64,000 nucleotides of DNA from Polyangium jinanense. GTDB lineage: Bacteria > Myxococcota > Polyangia > Polyangiales > Polyangiaceae. The notes below the pieces were generated by a model. That model saw nothing but the letters and a program-made list of their open reading frames with translations. It was not told the origin of the DNA and did no database searches. Positions 17,526 through 26,509 of this stretch are shown piece by piece. How positions within the stretch are numbered: the first letter of the stretch is position 1; each line of letters opens with the position of its first letter. The stretch spans positions 76,983 through 140,982 of the forward strand of contig NZ_JAGTJJ010000031.1 in assembly GCF_028435365.1 (NCBI RefSeq), read 5' to 3'. A program made the translations under genes and the position numbers.

Positions 17526-18652
17526 GCGGGCCGAGCACGCCCGGATATGCCTTCCGCACCCTCGCCACGAGCGGCGCGGCGCGCGCGGGCATCCTGACGA
17601 CGCCACACGGCGAGGTCCCCACGCCGACGTTCATGCCCGTCGGCACGCAGGGCAGCGTGAAGACCATGAGCCCGGAGGAGGTCGCGGCCACGGGCGCGCG
17701 CATCGTCCTCGGCAACACCTACCACCTCTGGCTCCGGCCCGGCCCCGAGGTCGTCGCCGGCCTCGGGGGCTTGCACGGCTTCACGAAGTGGCCACACGCG
17801 ATGCTCACGGACTCGGGCGGCTTTCAGGCCTTCTCGCTCGCCGAGCGGCGGCAGACGAGCGAGGACGGGTTCGTCTTCCGCTCGCACCTCGACGGCTCGA
17901 AGAAGGTCCTCACGCCCGAGGTGGCGATGCAGGTGCAGGGACAGATCGGCGCTGACATCGCCATGCAGCTCGACATCTGCCCGCCCGGCGACGCCTCGCG
18001 CGCCGAGTTCGAGGCCGCCTGCGCGCGCACCACGCGCTGGGCCAAGCGTTGCCTCGCGGCCAAGCGGCCGGATCAAGCCGTCTTCGGCATCGTGCAGGGC
18101 GGCACCGATCCGGCCCTCCGACGCGCGCACGCCGAGGAGCTCGCAGCGATGCCCTTCGACGGCCTCGCGCTCGGCGGTTTTTCCGTTGGCGAGCCCATCG
18201 CCCGCATGCATGAGGTCCTCATGGAGGTCGGGCCCACGCTCGATCCCGAGCGGCCGCATTACCTCATGGGCGTCGGCACGCCTTACGATCTCGTGCGAGC
18301 CATCGGCGCGGGCGTCGACATGTTCGACTGCGTCTTGCCGACCCGCAACGCGCGCAACGGCCAGGCCCTCACGCGCACCGGCAAGGTCGTCATCAAGCAG
18401 GCGCGCTACCGGACCGATCCATCGCCGCTCGATCCCACCTGCACCTGCCCGACCTGCGCCGCGGGCTACTCGCGCGCCTACCTCCGGCACCTTTTCCTCG
18501 CGGGCGAGATCCTCGTCCTGCGCCTCATCACCGCGCACAACCTGCACCTCTACGGCACGCTCGTGCGCGAGGCGCGCGAGGCGATCCTCGCGGGGCGGTA
18601 CGACGCGTTCGCGAAGGAGTGGCTCGCGGGGCTGGAAGCAGGTTCTGCGTAG
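17522..18652 (+). CDS. tgt: tRNA-guanine transglycosylase
   Basis: A 376-residue enzyme that exchanges G34 of target tRNAs for the queuine precursor preQ1. TDSGGFQAFS carries catalytic Asp97, and MFDCVLPTRNARNGQ carries the nucleophilic Asp and tRNA-contact residues. The zinc site is CTCPTCAAGYSRAYLRHLF. The ATG overlaps the queA stop. The gene converges with gspC and ends at a strong hairpin. Confidence 0.95.
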   Translation: MSGPSTPGYAFRTLATSGAARAGILTTPHGEVPTPTFMPVGTQGSVKTMSPEEVAATGARIVLGNTYHLWLRPGPEVVAGLGGLHGFTKWPHAMLTDSGGFQAFSLAERRQTSEDGFVFRSHLDGSKKVLTPEVAMQVQGQIGADIAMQLDICPPGDASRAEFEAACARTTRWAKRCLAAKRPDQAVFGIVQGGTDPALRRAHAEELAAMPFDGLALGGFSVGEPIARMHEVLMEVGPTLDPERPHYLMGVGTPYDLVRAIGAGVDMFDCVLPTRNARNGQALTRTGKVVIKQARYRTDPSPLDPTCTCPTCAAGYSRAYLRHLFLAGEILVLRLITAHNLHLYGTLVREAREAILAGRYDAFAKEWLAGLEAGSA

Positions 18653-18672
18653 AGCGACTCCCTCACCCCCGC

Positions 18673-18696
18673 CCCCTCTCCCTGGCGGGAGAGGGG
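18673..18696. terminator. bidirectional hairpin between tgt and gspC
   Basis: CCCCTCTCCC (18673-18682) pairs with GGGAGAGGGG (18687-18696) across a TGGC loop, a perfect 10-bp stem. Elements of this CTCACCCC...CTCTCCC-GGGAGAGG form are common dispersed repeats in GC-rich proteobacterial genomes. It lies between two convergent genes, so it can stop transcription both ways. Confidence 0.7.
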
Positions 18697-18702
18697 AGAT
18701 GG

Positions 18703-19695
18703 CTACTTGATGTTCAGCTCCAGCGTCGTCGGCTGGCCATTTCGGATCACGTCCACGCGGATCTGGTTCGCCGACATCAGCCGCGCGTAGGCCTCGAGCG
18801 CGCTCTGCGGGTTCGTCATCTCGAACCCGTTGATGCGCTGGAGCTGATCGCCGTGCTTCAGCCCGATCGCGTCGAGCGCCGTGCCTTTGCGCACGCCCAT
18901 GAGCTTCATGCCCGTCGTCTGATCGCCCTGCCGCGCCGGCACCACGCGCACCTTCTGCAGATACTCCGCCTGGTTCGTCAGGATCTCGTCCACCACCGTG
19001 CGGTCGATGTCGTACTGGTTCGGCCCCGTTTGCCGGATCCGCTCGGCGATGTGCGGCGGCAGTTGCCCCTTCGGCCTCTTGCCCGGCGTCGCCGGCGGCG
19101 CCGCTTGAGGCCCGTTCCCGTTCATCGGCGGCGTCATCCGCGGCGGCTCGTTCATCGGCGGCGGCCCCTGCATCGCCTTGCGCCGCTCCGTGTCGTGCAC
19201 CTCGATCTGGCAGAACCGCCCCTCGCGCATCAGCCAGATCCGATCCGGCCCGATGTGCGCCACCTGGAAGCTGCCGAGCTGATCGCCTTGCCGATGCAGA
19301 TGCACGCCCTCCGGCCCTGCGATCGCCGCGAACGACCAGGCGGGGTCCTCCTCCGACCACACGATCAGCGTCACCATGCCGACCTCGCACGGCGGATCGG
19401 CGAGCGGATGCGTCGGTAGAGGCCCGAGGGGCTCTTGCGGCACCAGCGGGCCCGTCAACGAGTCGAACGGATTGCGCTCGAGGATCACGTTTGCGCTCGG
19501 CCGGGCAGGCTCTTCTTCGTGATGCGCGGAGATCTTCGGCCCCGGCCGCTTCGTCACGGGGGCCTCGTCGATCATCGCCGCGCCTGCGAGGTAGCCGAGC
19601 CCCTTGGCCTGGAAATAGGCCGAAGCCAGGAGGAGCAGGCCCACGACAACCGGAAAATACCGCTTGAGCCACGCGTCGAGTCGCACCCCTCGCAC
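18703..19695 (-). CDS. gspC: type II secretion system protein GspC
   Basis: A 330-residue inner-membrane component that links the type II secretion platform to the outer-membrane secretin. A single N-terminal membrane segment (YFPVVVGLLLLASAYF) is followed by a linker and the GspC homology region, with ILERNPFDS as hallmark. A Pro/Asn/Met-rich linker leads to a C-terminal PDZ-like domain (MGVRKGTALDAIGLKHGDQLQRINGFEM) that ends in LELNIK. No other gsp genes are adjacent here. Confidence 0.85.
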   Translation of the reverse strand: MRGVRLDAWLKRYFPVVVGLLLLASAYFQAKGLGYLAGAAMIDEAPVTKRPGPKISAHHEEEPARPSANVILERNPFDSLTGPLVPQEPLGPLPTHPLADPPCEVGMVTLIVWSEEDPAWSFAAIAGPEGVHLHRQGDQLGSFQVAHIGPDRIWLMREGRFCQIEVHDTERRKAMQGPPPMNEPPRMTPPMNGNGPQAAPPATPGKRPKGQLPPHIAERIRQTGPNQYDIDRTVVDEILTNQAEYLQKVRVVPARQGDQTTGMKLMGVRKGTALDAIGLKHGDQLQRINGFEMTNPQSALEAYARLMSANQIRVDVIRNGQPTTLELNIK

Positions 19696-19856
19696 CCGAG
19701 CGAGCGCCGTACCAGCGCTTGCTGGGCGTCTTGGCCTGGAAACGCGGAAATCGGGGGGCTCGGCGCGGCACCCTCCTGCTCGGCCCCGGCGCGCCCGTGC
19801 GCATCTTGCCCGGAATTTCCCGCTCGGATACGGTGGAGGTAGAGGCGCGGAACGGC

Positions 19857-21404
19857 GTGGAAATTCCTAACAAAAAGCCGATCGGTAAGATCTTGGTCCA
19901 GCAACGCGCGCTCTCCGAAGAGCAGCTCGAGCGGGCGCTGGAAACGGGCAAGGGCTCGGCCGTTCCCCTCGCGTCGCGTTTGACCGAGGCCGGCACGATC
20001 AGCGAGCTCGCCGCCTTGAAGGCGCTCAGCGAGCAGAACGGCGTGCCGGGCGTCGACCTCAAGCAGATCTGCTTGAAGCTCACCGACCTCGCGATCGTGC
20101 CGCGTCAGATCGCGCTGCAGCACAAGCTGCTCCCGGTGGTCGTGCGGGACGACAAGGTCCACCTCGCGATGGCGGCCCCGACGAACCGCAAGGTCATCGA
20201 CGAGATCGAGTTCACCACCGGCAAACGCGTCTTCCCGTACGTCGCGCTCGAAGCCCAGCTCCTCAAGGTCATTCCGATCGCGTACGAAATGAAGGAGCGG
20301 GGCGAATCGCACTACGTCGGGCCGAACTGCCCGCCCGAGGTCCGCCGCAAGGCCGGCGTCCCGCTCCCCACGCGCACACAGGGCGGTGCGACCGAGGCGC
20401 CCTTCGAGGGCAGCGTCGTCGCGCCCGCGCCTACGGCGGCCGACGCCTCGCACGCCGCGATCCCGCCGCCGAAGCGTGTCACGACGCGCAACCAGATCGG
20501 CGCGATCGTCGACGACGCCATGCAACGCGCGGCCGCGGACGCCGACGTCTCCGACGCCGACTTCGGCAAGGCTCCGCGTGATCTCTCGGTCATCGCGGGC
20601 CCGGGCGCGCTCCGCCCGCCGCGCCAGCCGGGCAAACGCACCGTGCTCGTCGTCGACGACGAGGTCGAGATCCGCAACATCCTCCGCCTCGTCCTCGAGC
20701 AGCGCGGCTACCGCGTCCTCGAAGCCGATCGCGGCGAGGCGGCGCTGCGCATCCTCAAGGAGGAGGTGCCCGACGCGATCGTCCTCGACGCCATGCTCCC
20801 GGGCGAGCTGCATGGGTTCGACATCGCGCGTCAGCTCAAGGGTTCGGAGCGGTACGGGCACATCCCGATCGTGATCGTCTCGGCGGTGTACCGGGGCTGG
20901 CGGTTCGCGGAGGACCTCAAGGCGAGTTACAAGGTCGACGCGTACGTCGAAAAACCGTTCCGCGTGACGGACGTCATCGAGGCGCTCGAACGCGCGATCG
21001 AGCAGGGGCAGGGCAAGGCGGCGCCGGCGGATCCGGAGCGGATCTCGGCGGAGGCGGAGAAGAAGCTCGCGGCGGGGATCGCGGCGTACCAGGCCGGCAA
21101 CTTCGACGAGGCGATCGGGTTTCTCCGCGAGGGGACGAAGATCGATCCGCTCGCGTACCGCCTGCACTTCCACCTCGGCCTCTTGCTCGGCAAGCGTGGC
21201 CAGATCTACGACGCGATCAGCGAGCTCGAAACGGCGCTGCGCATCAACGACCGGCATTTCCCGGCCCTGAAGAACCTCGCGGTCCTCTACCAAAAGGCTG
21301 GCTTCCGGAACAAAGCGGTCGAGATCTGGGAGCGCGCGCTGCGGGTCGCGCCGGACGAACCGACGCGCCAGTCCATCAAGGAAATCCTCGTCGGCCTGCT
21401 CTAG
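19857..21404 (+). CDS. MshEN-domain, receiver and TPR hybrid regulator
   Basis: About 515 residues if the GTG at 19857 is the start; an in-frame ATG at 19719 adds 46 poorly conserved residues. The first part is a GspE/PilB N-terminal (MshEN) domain: KKPIGKILVQQRALSEEQLERAL, then APTNRKVIDEIEF. MshEN domains commonly bind cyclic di-GMP. The middle is a CheY-like receiver (TVLVVDDEVEI, IVLDAMLPGE, VEKPF). The C-terminal third holds TPR helices (AYQAGNFDEAIGFLREG, YDAISELETALRINDRHFPAL). It is divergent from gspC, and the secretion-ATPase-type N-terminus suggests a link to type II secretion or type IV pili. Confidence 0.8.
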   Translation: MEIPNKKPIGKILVQQRALSEEQLERALETGKGSAVPLASRLTEAGTISELAALKALSEQNGVPGVDLKQICLKLTDLAIVPRQIALQHKLLPVVVRDDKVHLAMAAPTNRKVIDEIEFTTGKRVFPYVALEAQLLKVIPIAYEMKERGESHYVGPNCPPEVRRKAGVPLPTRTQGGATEAPFEGSVVAPAPTAADASHAAIPPPKRVTTRNQIGAIVDDAMQRAAADADVSDADFGKAPRDLSVIAGPGALRPPRQPGKRTVLVVDDEVEIRNILRLVLEQRGYRVLEADRGEAALRILKEEVPDAIVLDAMLPGELHGFDIARQLKGSERYGHIPIVIVSAVYRGWRFAEDLKASYKVDAYVEKPFRVTDVIEALERAIEQGQGKAAPADPERISAEAEKKLAAGIAAYQAGNFDEAIGFLREGTKIDPLAYRLHFHLGLLLGKRGQIYDAISELETALRINDRHFPALKNLAVLYQKAGFRNKAVEIWERALRVAPDEPTRQSIKEILVGLL

Positions 21405-21820
21405 CCCTTGCGGCGGAGCTCCTCGACCCAGGCGCGGGCGGCGGCTTCGTCGGGGAACGACGCGATCGGAATGCGGCCTATCTCGAGCCCGAGCAGTCGG
21501 GTGGCGCGCAGGATCATGTCGGTCACCGCGCGCTGGTAGGGGTTCGCGCCGAACATCGCCGACGCGCGCATGGCGCCCACCGGGAAGCTCTTGAAGTTCT
21601 GCAACACCATCTCGGGCGCGTACCGCGTGAGCTCCGACAGGTCCGCCAGGTAGATCACGCCGCGCCCGATCCGCTTCGAGGTCCTGTCCAGATACGCCAT
21701 CCCCGCGCGCACGTCGTCGGCGGTGACGGCGCCGATGGGCCGGCAGATGACGATGTCCGGCGGCTCGAACCGGATGGGATGGCGACCCAGGTACTCCCAG
21801 CCGTCGCTCGGCGTGTCCAT
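21401..21820 (-). CDS. STAS/SpoIIAA-like hypothetical protein (paralogue A)
   Basis: A 139-residue protein that resembles SpoIIAA/STAS-like small domains: a beta strand IRFEPPDIVICRPIGAVTADDVRAGMAYL, then IGRGVIYLADLSELTRY, and a closing FPDEAAARAWVEELRRKG. Its stop overlaps that of the convergent hybrid regulator in CTAG. It is a tandem copy of the 139-residue gene at 21831. The domain assignment rests on pattern and secondary structure, so it is moderate. Confidence 0.7.
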   Translation of the reverse strand: MDTPSDGWEYLGRHPIRFEPPDIVICRPIGAVTADDVRAGMAYLDRTSKRIGRGVIYLADLSELTRYAPEMVLQNFKSFPVGAMRASAMFGANPYQRAVTDMILRATRLLGLEIGRIPIASFPDEAAARAWVEELRRKG

Positions 21821-21830
21821 CTCTTGATGT

Positions 21831-22250
21831 CTATCCTTTGCGGCGGAGCTCGTCGATCCAGGCGCGCGCCGAGGCTTCGTCGGGGAACGTCTCGATTGGC
21901 AGGCGGCTCATCGGTTGCCCGAGCAGCCGGATGGCGCGCAGGACCGCGCTGTTCTGCGTGCGCTGGTGGAAGTTCGCGCCGAAGATGGCCGTGCCCCGCA
22001 GGTACTCCATCGGGCTCGACTGGAAGAGCTGGAGCGACGAGGCGATCGAGTACCCCGTGATCTGCGACGAATCCCCCAGATAAAAGGTGCCGCGCCCGAT
22101 CTGCTTGGCGATCGTCGCGTTGAAGTCGAGCACGCCGCGCACGTCGGCGGCCGAGATCCGTCCGATGGGCCTGCAAAAGACGATGTCCGGCGGCTCGAAC
22201 CGTATGAGGTGGGATCCGACGTGACTGAAGCCGTCGCTCGACGTTTCCAT
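21831..22250 (-). CDS. STAS/SpoIIAA-like hypothetical protein (paralogue B)
   Basis: A 139-residue paralogue of the downstream gene, 10 bp away on the same strand, with the same ends: LIRFEPPDIVFCRPIGRISAADV near the start and FPDEASARAWIDELRRKG at the end. The middle (QIGRGTFYLGDSSQITGYSI) is diverged. The two form a duplicated operon. Equal length and diverged cores suggest two related functions rather than redundancy. Confidence 0.7.
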   Translation of the reverse strand: METSSDGFSHVGSHLIRFEPPDIVFCRPIGRISAADVRGVLDFNATIAKQIGRGTFYLGDSSQITGYSIASSLQLFQSSPMEYLRGTAIFGANFHQRTQNSAVLRAIRLLGQPMSRLPIETFPDEASARAWIDELRRKG

Positions 22251-22379
22251 CGGACGTCAGGGATAAATGGACCGCCGTGAAGCTTCAACGCGGGCAGCGC
22301 ACCCAAGGCTCTGCGCCCGGAAGTTTCGCCCCGCGACCGAGTCGAGTAGACTCCGAGCCTCCGCGCGCGGCGTCAGTCG

Positions 22380-23705
22380 ATGAACCTCTCTTGCCAGAAG
22401 TGCAAAGCCCCCTTGGACCCCGGCGCGACAGGCCGCGTGACGTGTGCGTCGTGCGGGCACGTGAGCTTCGTCCCGCCGCGCGCACCGGCAGGCCTTCCGC
22501 CCCGGCCCACCGGGATCGGCGCCTCGGCCGTCGGTCCTTCCGCGCCGCGCCCGATCGCGCCGCCGCGCGTGGGAAACGCGTTCGCGCCGGCCGCGAAGGC
22601 GCCCTTGCCGGTGGGAAACGGCTTCGGGGCGCCCGCGAACCCGATTTTTCAGGGGGAAACGGCTCCCGGCGCGCCCGAACCCGTTTTTCCGACAGAAAAC
22701 GCGTTCGCGGCGACTGCGAAGGCGCCTGATCGGGTAGAAAACGCGTTCGTGGCGGCCGCGGAGACGTTTCCTACGGAAAAAAACGCGTCCGCAGCCGCAT
22801 CCGACGCGCTCGACGTCCTCGAAGACCCCTTCGCCCTGCGCGACCCCTTCGCCGAGGCGCCCCAGGTCTCCCCCGGCGCGGCGACCACGAGCGATGCCGC
22901 CGCGACCCTCGTCCGCCCGGCCCTCGCGCCCGCCCCAGAGCCCCTCGAGCCCCCGCGCGCCCCGGCCACGTCACTCGGTACGCTCGCCCCCGAAATCCCA
23001 GACGACATCGACGAGGACGCCCTCCTCGGCCGTCGCAAGAAAGGCTCCCTCCACCCAGCCGCGCTCGCCCTGATCGCCGCGGGCGCCGTCTTCGGCGGGG
23101 TCGCAGCCTTCCTCCTCCTCCGCCCAGCCCCGCAGCCGACGCAGATCGTCTACGTGACGGCCTCCGCCAGCGCCGCCCCGACGACCCCGCCCTCGGCCGG
23201 TCCCACCACGGAGGCCACCGCCCCCGTAGGCGACCCCACCGAGGCCCCCAAGACCGGCGCCTCAGCGCGGCCCCTCGGCGGACCCTGGCCGCAGACGGCG
23301 AAGACCGGCACGCCAGCCGCCGCCATCGACATGTCCGGCTTCCAGGGCCCAAACGTGGCCGGCCCGACCGCCGGCACCACGGGCGGCCCCCAGACCGCCG
23401 GCGCGGGGCAGCTCTCCACGGGCGAGATCAGCGCCGTCGTCGAGGCAAACCGGCCCCTGGTCAAGCGCCGCTGCTGGCAGCCGGCCCTCGACGCCACGAA
23501 GGGGATGGGCGGCTCGTCGGCACGCGTGTCGGCCTCGATTGTCATCGCGCCTTCAGGGACGGTGCAATCGGTGAGCGCGAGTGGGGCAGAAAAGGATTAT
23601 CCGGGCTTGTCGAGCTGCATCGCAGGCCGCATCAAGGGCTGGAAATTCCCAGCCTCCGGGGGCTCCACCCCGGTGAACATCCCATTCGTGTTCGCGGCGC
23701 AATGA
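22380..23705 (+). CDS. zinc-ribbon, single-pass membrane protein with AgmX/PglI-like C-terminus
   Basis: A 441-residue protein. A short zinc ribbon at the N-terminus ([10 protein letters not shown] and [11 protein letters not shown]0042 type) is followed by a low-complexity linker with repeated [22 protein letters not shown] motifs. One membrane segment, [21 protein letters not shown], lies in the middle. The C-terminal 90 residues ([21 protein letters not shown] to [11 protein letters not shown]) match the AgmX/PglI domain linked to gliding motility in Myxococcus. A role at the cell envelope is inferred; the exact function is unknown. Confidence 0.75.
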   Translation: MNLSCQKCKAPLDPGATGRVTCASCGHVSFVPPRAPAGLPPRPTGIGASAVGPSAPRPIAPPRVGNAFAPAAKAPLPVGNGFGAPANPIFQGETAPGAPEPVFPTENAFAATAKAPDRVENAFVAAAETFPTEKNASAAASDALDVLEDPFALRDPFAEAPQVSPGAATTSDAAATLVRPALAPAPEPLEPPRAPATSLGTLAPEIPDDIDEDALLGRRKKGSLHPAALALIAAGAVFGGVAAFLLLRPAPQPTQIVYVTASASAAPTTPPSAGPTTEATAPVGDPTEAPKTGASARPLGGPWPQTAKTGTPAAAIDMSGFQGPNVAGPTAGTTGGPQTAGAGQLSTGEISAVVEANRPLVKRRCWQPALDATKGMGGSSARVSASIVIAPSGTVQSVSASGAEKDYPGLSSCIAGRIKGWKFPASGGSTPVNIPFVFAAQ

Positions 23706-23760
23706 GCCCGAACGACAAAACCGCTTTGATTTCCTGAGGAGAGGACGGTATCGAATCGCC

Positions 23761-24159
23761 ATGACCGAACGAAAGATCCGCATCCTCGTCGCCAAGCCCG
23801 GCCTCGACGGCCACGATCGCGGCGCCAAGGTCGTCGCGCGCGCGCTACGAGACGCGGGGTTCGAGGTCATCTACACAGGCCTGCACCAGACGCCCGACAT
23901 GATCGCCAGCGCCGCCATCCAGGAGGACGTGGACGCCGTGGGCCTGTCGATCATGTCCGGCGCCCACAACACCCTGTTCCCCGCCGTAATCCAGGCCCTC
24001 CGCGCCCGCGGCGCAGACGACATCGTGGTGTTCGGAGGCGGAATCATCCCCGACGACGACATCGTCCGGCTGAAAGAAGCCGGCGTGAAGGGGGTCTTCA
24101 CCCCCGGGACCCCGCTGAAGAGCATCATCGACTGGGTCCACGAACACGTGGCCGCGTAG
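23761..24159 (+). CDS. cobalamin-binding subunit/domain of a methylmalonyl-CoA mutase-type enzyme
   Basis: A 132-residue B12-binding protein. [18 protein letters not shown] holds the histidine that ligates cobalt (DxHxxG). [10 protein letters not shown] and [11 protein letters not shown] are the other family boxes. It corresponds to the C-terminal domain of methylmalonyl-CoA mutase or the small subunit of split acyl-CoA mutases. The catalytic large subunit is not in this window, so the partner and substrate are unknown. Confidence 0.85.
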   Translation: MTERKIRILVAKPGLDGHDRGAKVVARALRDAGFEVIYTGLHQTPDMIASAAIQEDVDAVGLSIMSGAHNTLFPAVIQALRARGADDIVVFGGGIIPDDDIVRLKEAGVKGVFTPGTPLKSIIDWVHEHVAA

Positions 24160-24168
24160 GCCGTAGCG

Positions 24169-24270
24169 CTGGGGTTTCACCCCAGACCCCGACCAGGGGT
24201 TGTCCACCCCTGGACCCGGACCAGGCACGGCCTGGACCGAAGGTGCATCGACCGCGATGCGGTCGATGCA
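24169..24270. repeat. ladder of four adjacent hairpins
   Basis: Four stem-loops follow each other in 102 nt: CTGGGGT/ACCCCAG (24169-24185), CCAGGGGT/ACCCCTGG (24193-24213), GGACCAGGC/GCCTGGACC with one mismatch (24218-24238) and TGCATCGACCGC/GCGGTCGATGCA (24244-24270). The last is a perfect 12-bp stem with a 3-nt loop. It begins 9 bp after the B12-binding gene and may be a terminator or a dispersed structured repeat. Confidence 0.65.
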
Positions 24271-24717
24271 AGCCTGCGAACTTCCTTCCTCCTCAACCAA
24301 AAGCCAAGGAAAGCGGTCTCGCCAAACGGCGCCGCTTTTTTGGCCATTTCCATCGTTATCGGTCTACCTGCGCACTCGTGCAGAGGCGCATCGGTTCCGG
24401 ATCGTCCAGTGACCACCCGCGGGTCGATCCAGATCCCACCACCTCTTCCCACCAGAGCCTGGATCTCGCCTCCGACAGGCCGGTTCGTCGGGTCCGGGGT
24501 TGGTCTGGAAAGGTAGGAGAGGGGAGGACTCCCACCTTCCTTGGGATCCGCCAAACTCCACAAAAAATGCAAACTGTTGACACCCAAGGGCCCTCTCCGT
24601 AGCGTGGCGGTGCCCCGTGGGAGAAAGTGGCAAAGATGCCCATGACCCGGAGGGTACCTCCGGCGCGGGCGTCTCGTCCGGCCAGCGGGCACGAGCGGAG
24701 CCGACTCGGTGGGAACC
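24271..24717. other. non-coding leader of the division cluster
   Basis: No gene was supported in this stretch. Its 3' part carries the predicted promoter of the cluster (24577-24632). The 5' part (24271-24570) contains no feature that I can identify beyond mixed-strand short frames without coding character. Confidence 0.4.
24577..24632 (+). promoter_or_regulatory. predicted promoter of the mraZ cluster with MraZ-box-like repeats
   Basis: TTGACA (24577-24582) matches the -35 consensus. After a 17-nt spacer comes TAGCGT (24600-24605), a weak -10. Just downstream, TGGGA (24618-24622) and TGGCA (24628-24632) repeat with 10-bp period, as in the TGGGN repeats bound by MraZ in other bacteria; a further TGGCG is at 24605-24609 with irregular spacing. 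This suggests repression by MraZ itself. Confidence 0.5.
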
Positions 24718-25170
24718 ATGTTTCGCGGTCATTTCGAGCACGCGATCGACGCGAAAGGGCGGACCAGCCTGCCCGCGCGCTTTCGCGACGTGCTCGAAGC
24801 CCCCGAGGGGCAGATCGCGCTGATCCTGACGCCCGCTCTCTTCGACCCCTGCCTGCACTGCTACCCGCTGCGCGCCTGGGAGGAGCTCGAAGCCAAGATC
24901 GCGGCGCTCCCCCAGTTCGAGCCAAACGTCGTCGCCTTCCGCCGGAAATACCTGTCGGCCGCAGTCGAGTGCGAGCTCGACAAACAAGGACGGATCCTCG
25001 TGCCGCCGTCGCTCCGCGAGCACGCGGATCTGCACAAGGAAGTCCTGTGGGCCGGGATGGGCGCGACAGCCGAGCTCTGGTCGAAGGAGCGGTGGAAGGC
25101 CGCCCAGACGATGAGCGAGGCCGAGCTCGCGAGCTTCAAGGCCGCGATCGCGGAGCAGTTCCGCCTATGA
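24718..25170 (+). CDS. mraZ: transcriptional regulator MraZ
   Basis: A 150-residue DNA-binding protein that heads the division cluster and typically regulates it. The two DxxxR-type motifs, DAKGRTSLPARF and DKQGRILVPPSLR, are the paired swapped-hairpin repeats of the family. The ATG at 24718 (MFRGHFEHAID) is preferred over an upstream GTG at 24709 because family members start there. The last bases overlap rsmH (ATGA). Confidence 0.93.
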   Translation: MFRGHFEHAIDAKGRTSLPARFRDVLEAPEGQIALILTPALFDPCLHCYPLRAWEELEAKIAALPQFEPNVVAFRRKYLSAAVECELDKQGRILVPPSLREHADLHKEVLWAGMGATAELWSKERWKAAQTMSEAELASFKAAIAEQFRL

Positions 25171-26126
25171 ACGTGGTGAACGTCGTGCCGATGCGAGACA
25201 AGGCCCCCCCGCCCCCCGAGCCGCAAAAGGCGCCCCACGTGACCGTCCTCCGCCGCGAGGTGGTCGAGGCACTCGCGCCCGAAACAGGCGGCGTCTACGT
25301 GGACGCAACCCTCGGCGCAGGCGGCCACGCCGAGGCAATCCTCGAAGCAGCCCCAGGCTGCCGGCTCATCGGGCTCGATCGCGACGAGACAGCGCTCGCG
25401 CTGGCCAAGGAGCGGCTCGCTCCATTCGGCGATCGGGTAACGCTCGTGCACGGGCGGTTCTCGGACGTGGAGGACCACCTCGCGAAACTCGGCGTGGGTC
25501 CGGTGGACGGGCTCGTCGCCGACGTGGGCGTGTCGTCGATGCAGATCGATGACGCGACGCGCGGGATGAGCTTCCGCGCCGAAGGTCCGCTCGACATGCG
25601 GATGGATCCGTCGACGGGCGAGACGGCGCTCGAGCTGATCGAGCGGCTCGACGACGACGAGCTGGCGAACGTGATCTACCACTACGGCGAGGAGCGAAGG
25701 TCTCGCCGGGTGGCGCGCTGCATCAAGCAAGCGCTGGCGAACGGGGAACTGAAGACGACGCTGGATCTTCGCCGCGCCGTGGTGCGAGCCGTGGGGCCGT
25801 CACGCGTGGGCGGGGTCGATCCGGCGACGCGGACGTTCCAGGCGTTGCGCGTCGCGGTGAACGGCGAGCTCGACGAGCTGGAAGCGCTGATCCGCGCGGC
25901 GACGCGTGTCCTCAAGATCGGCGGCATCGTGGCGGTGATCTCGTTCCACTCGCTGGAGGACCGGATCGTCAAGCACGCGCTGCGCGAGGCGAGCGTGTGG
26001 GAGCAGCTCTGGAAGAAGCCGCTCGTCGCGTCGGACGAGGAGGTCGCGGGGAACCCGCGCGCGAGGAGCGCGAAGCTCCGGGCGGCGCGTCGCGTCGCGC
26101 TCGCGGGGGACGAGGTGTTCGCATGA
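25167..26126 (+). CDS. rsmH: 16S rRNA (cytosine(1402)-N(4))-methyltransferase
   Basis: A 319-residue SAM-dependent methyltransferase that modifies C1402 of 16S rRNA. The SAM motif is VDATLGAGGHAEAIL. VADVGVSSMQIDDATRGMSF and IVAVISFHSLEDRIVKHA are family signatures. The start ATG lies within the mraZ stop (ATGA), and its own stop overlaps ftsL in the same way. The first 25 residues are a Pro-rich extension. Confidence 0.93.
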   Translation: MNVVNVVPMRDKAPPPPEPQKAPHVTVLRREVVEALAPETGGVYVDATLGAGGHAEAILEAAPGCRLIGLDRDETALALAKERLAPFGDRVTLVHGRFSDVEDHLAKLGVGPVDGLVADVGVSSMQIDDATRGMSFRAEGPLDMRMDPSTGETALELIERLDDDELANVIYHYGEERRSRRVARCIKQALANGELKTTLDLRRAVVRAVGPSRVGGVDPATRTFQALRVAVNGELDELEALIRAATRVLKIGGIVAVISFHSLEDRIVKHALREASVWEQLWKKPLVASDEEVAGNPRARSAKLRAARRVALAGDEVFA

Positions 26127-26509
26127 ACGAGCGCATGAAGCAGCGGCCGTTCCTCGCGCTCTGGTCGCTCGCGGTCGTCGCGAGCGTGGCGGCGTTCGTC
26201 GTGCACTTGGGCCTCCGCGGGAAGATCGTGGATCTCGGCTACAAGCTCGGCCGCGCGCGCGCCGAGCAAGGGCGCCTGCGCGAGGTGAAGCGCGTGCTCT
26301 CGCTGGAGGCGGCGAGCTACGAGACCCCGCAGCGCGTCGAGATGGTCGCGCGGACGCTGCTCGGCATGACGCCGCCGCCGCCGGAGCGCGTCGTCCCGGT
26401 GCGCTGGGTCGTGAAGATCCAGGACGAACAGGCGCAGGAGGGCGCGGCGCCGGATCCGGCTGCGACGGCCGCGGATCCCGCTGCCCCTGCGCCCGGAGGT
26501 TCTCCGTGA
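26123..26509 (+). CDS. ftsL: cell division protein FtsL
   Basis: A 128-residue bitopic membrane protein of the divisome. Residues about 10-30 (FLALWSLAVVASVAAFVVHLGL) span the membrane. A helical, coiled-coil-like segment follows (LGYKLGRARAEQGRLREVKRVLSLEAASYETPQRVEMVARTLLGM), which is normal for FtsL. The C-terminus is an Ala/Pro-rich tail. Assignment rests on size, topology and position between rsmH and ftsI; sequence conservation in FtsL is weak. Confidence 0.85.
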   Translation: MNERMKQRPFLALWSLAVVASVAAFVVHLGLRGKIVDLGYKLGRARAEQGRLREVKRVLSLEAASYETPQRVEMVARTLLGMTPPPPERVVPVRWVVKIQDEQAQEGAAPDPAATAADPAAPAPGGSP

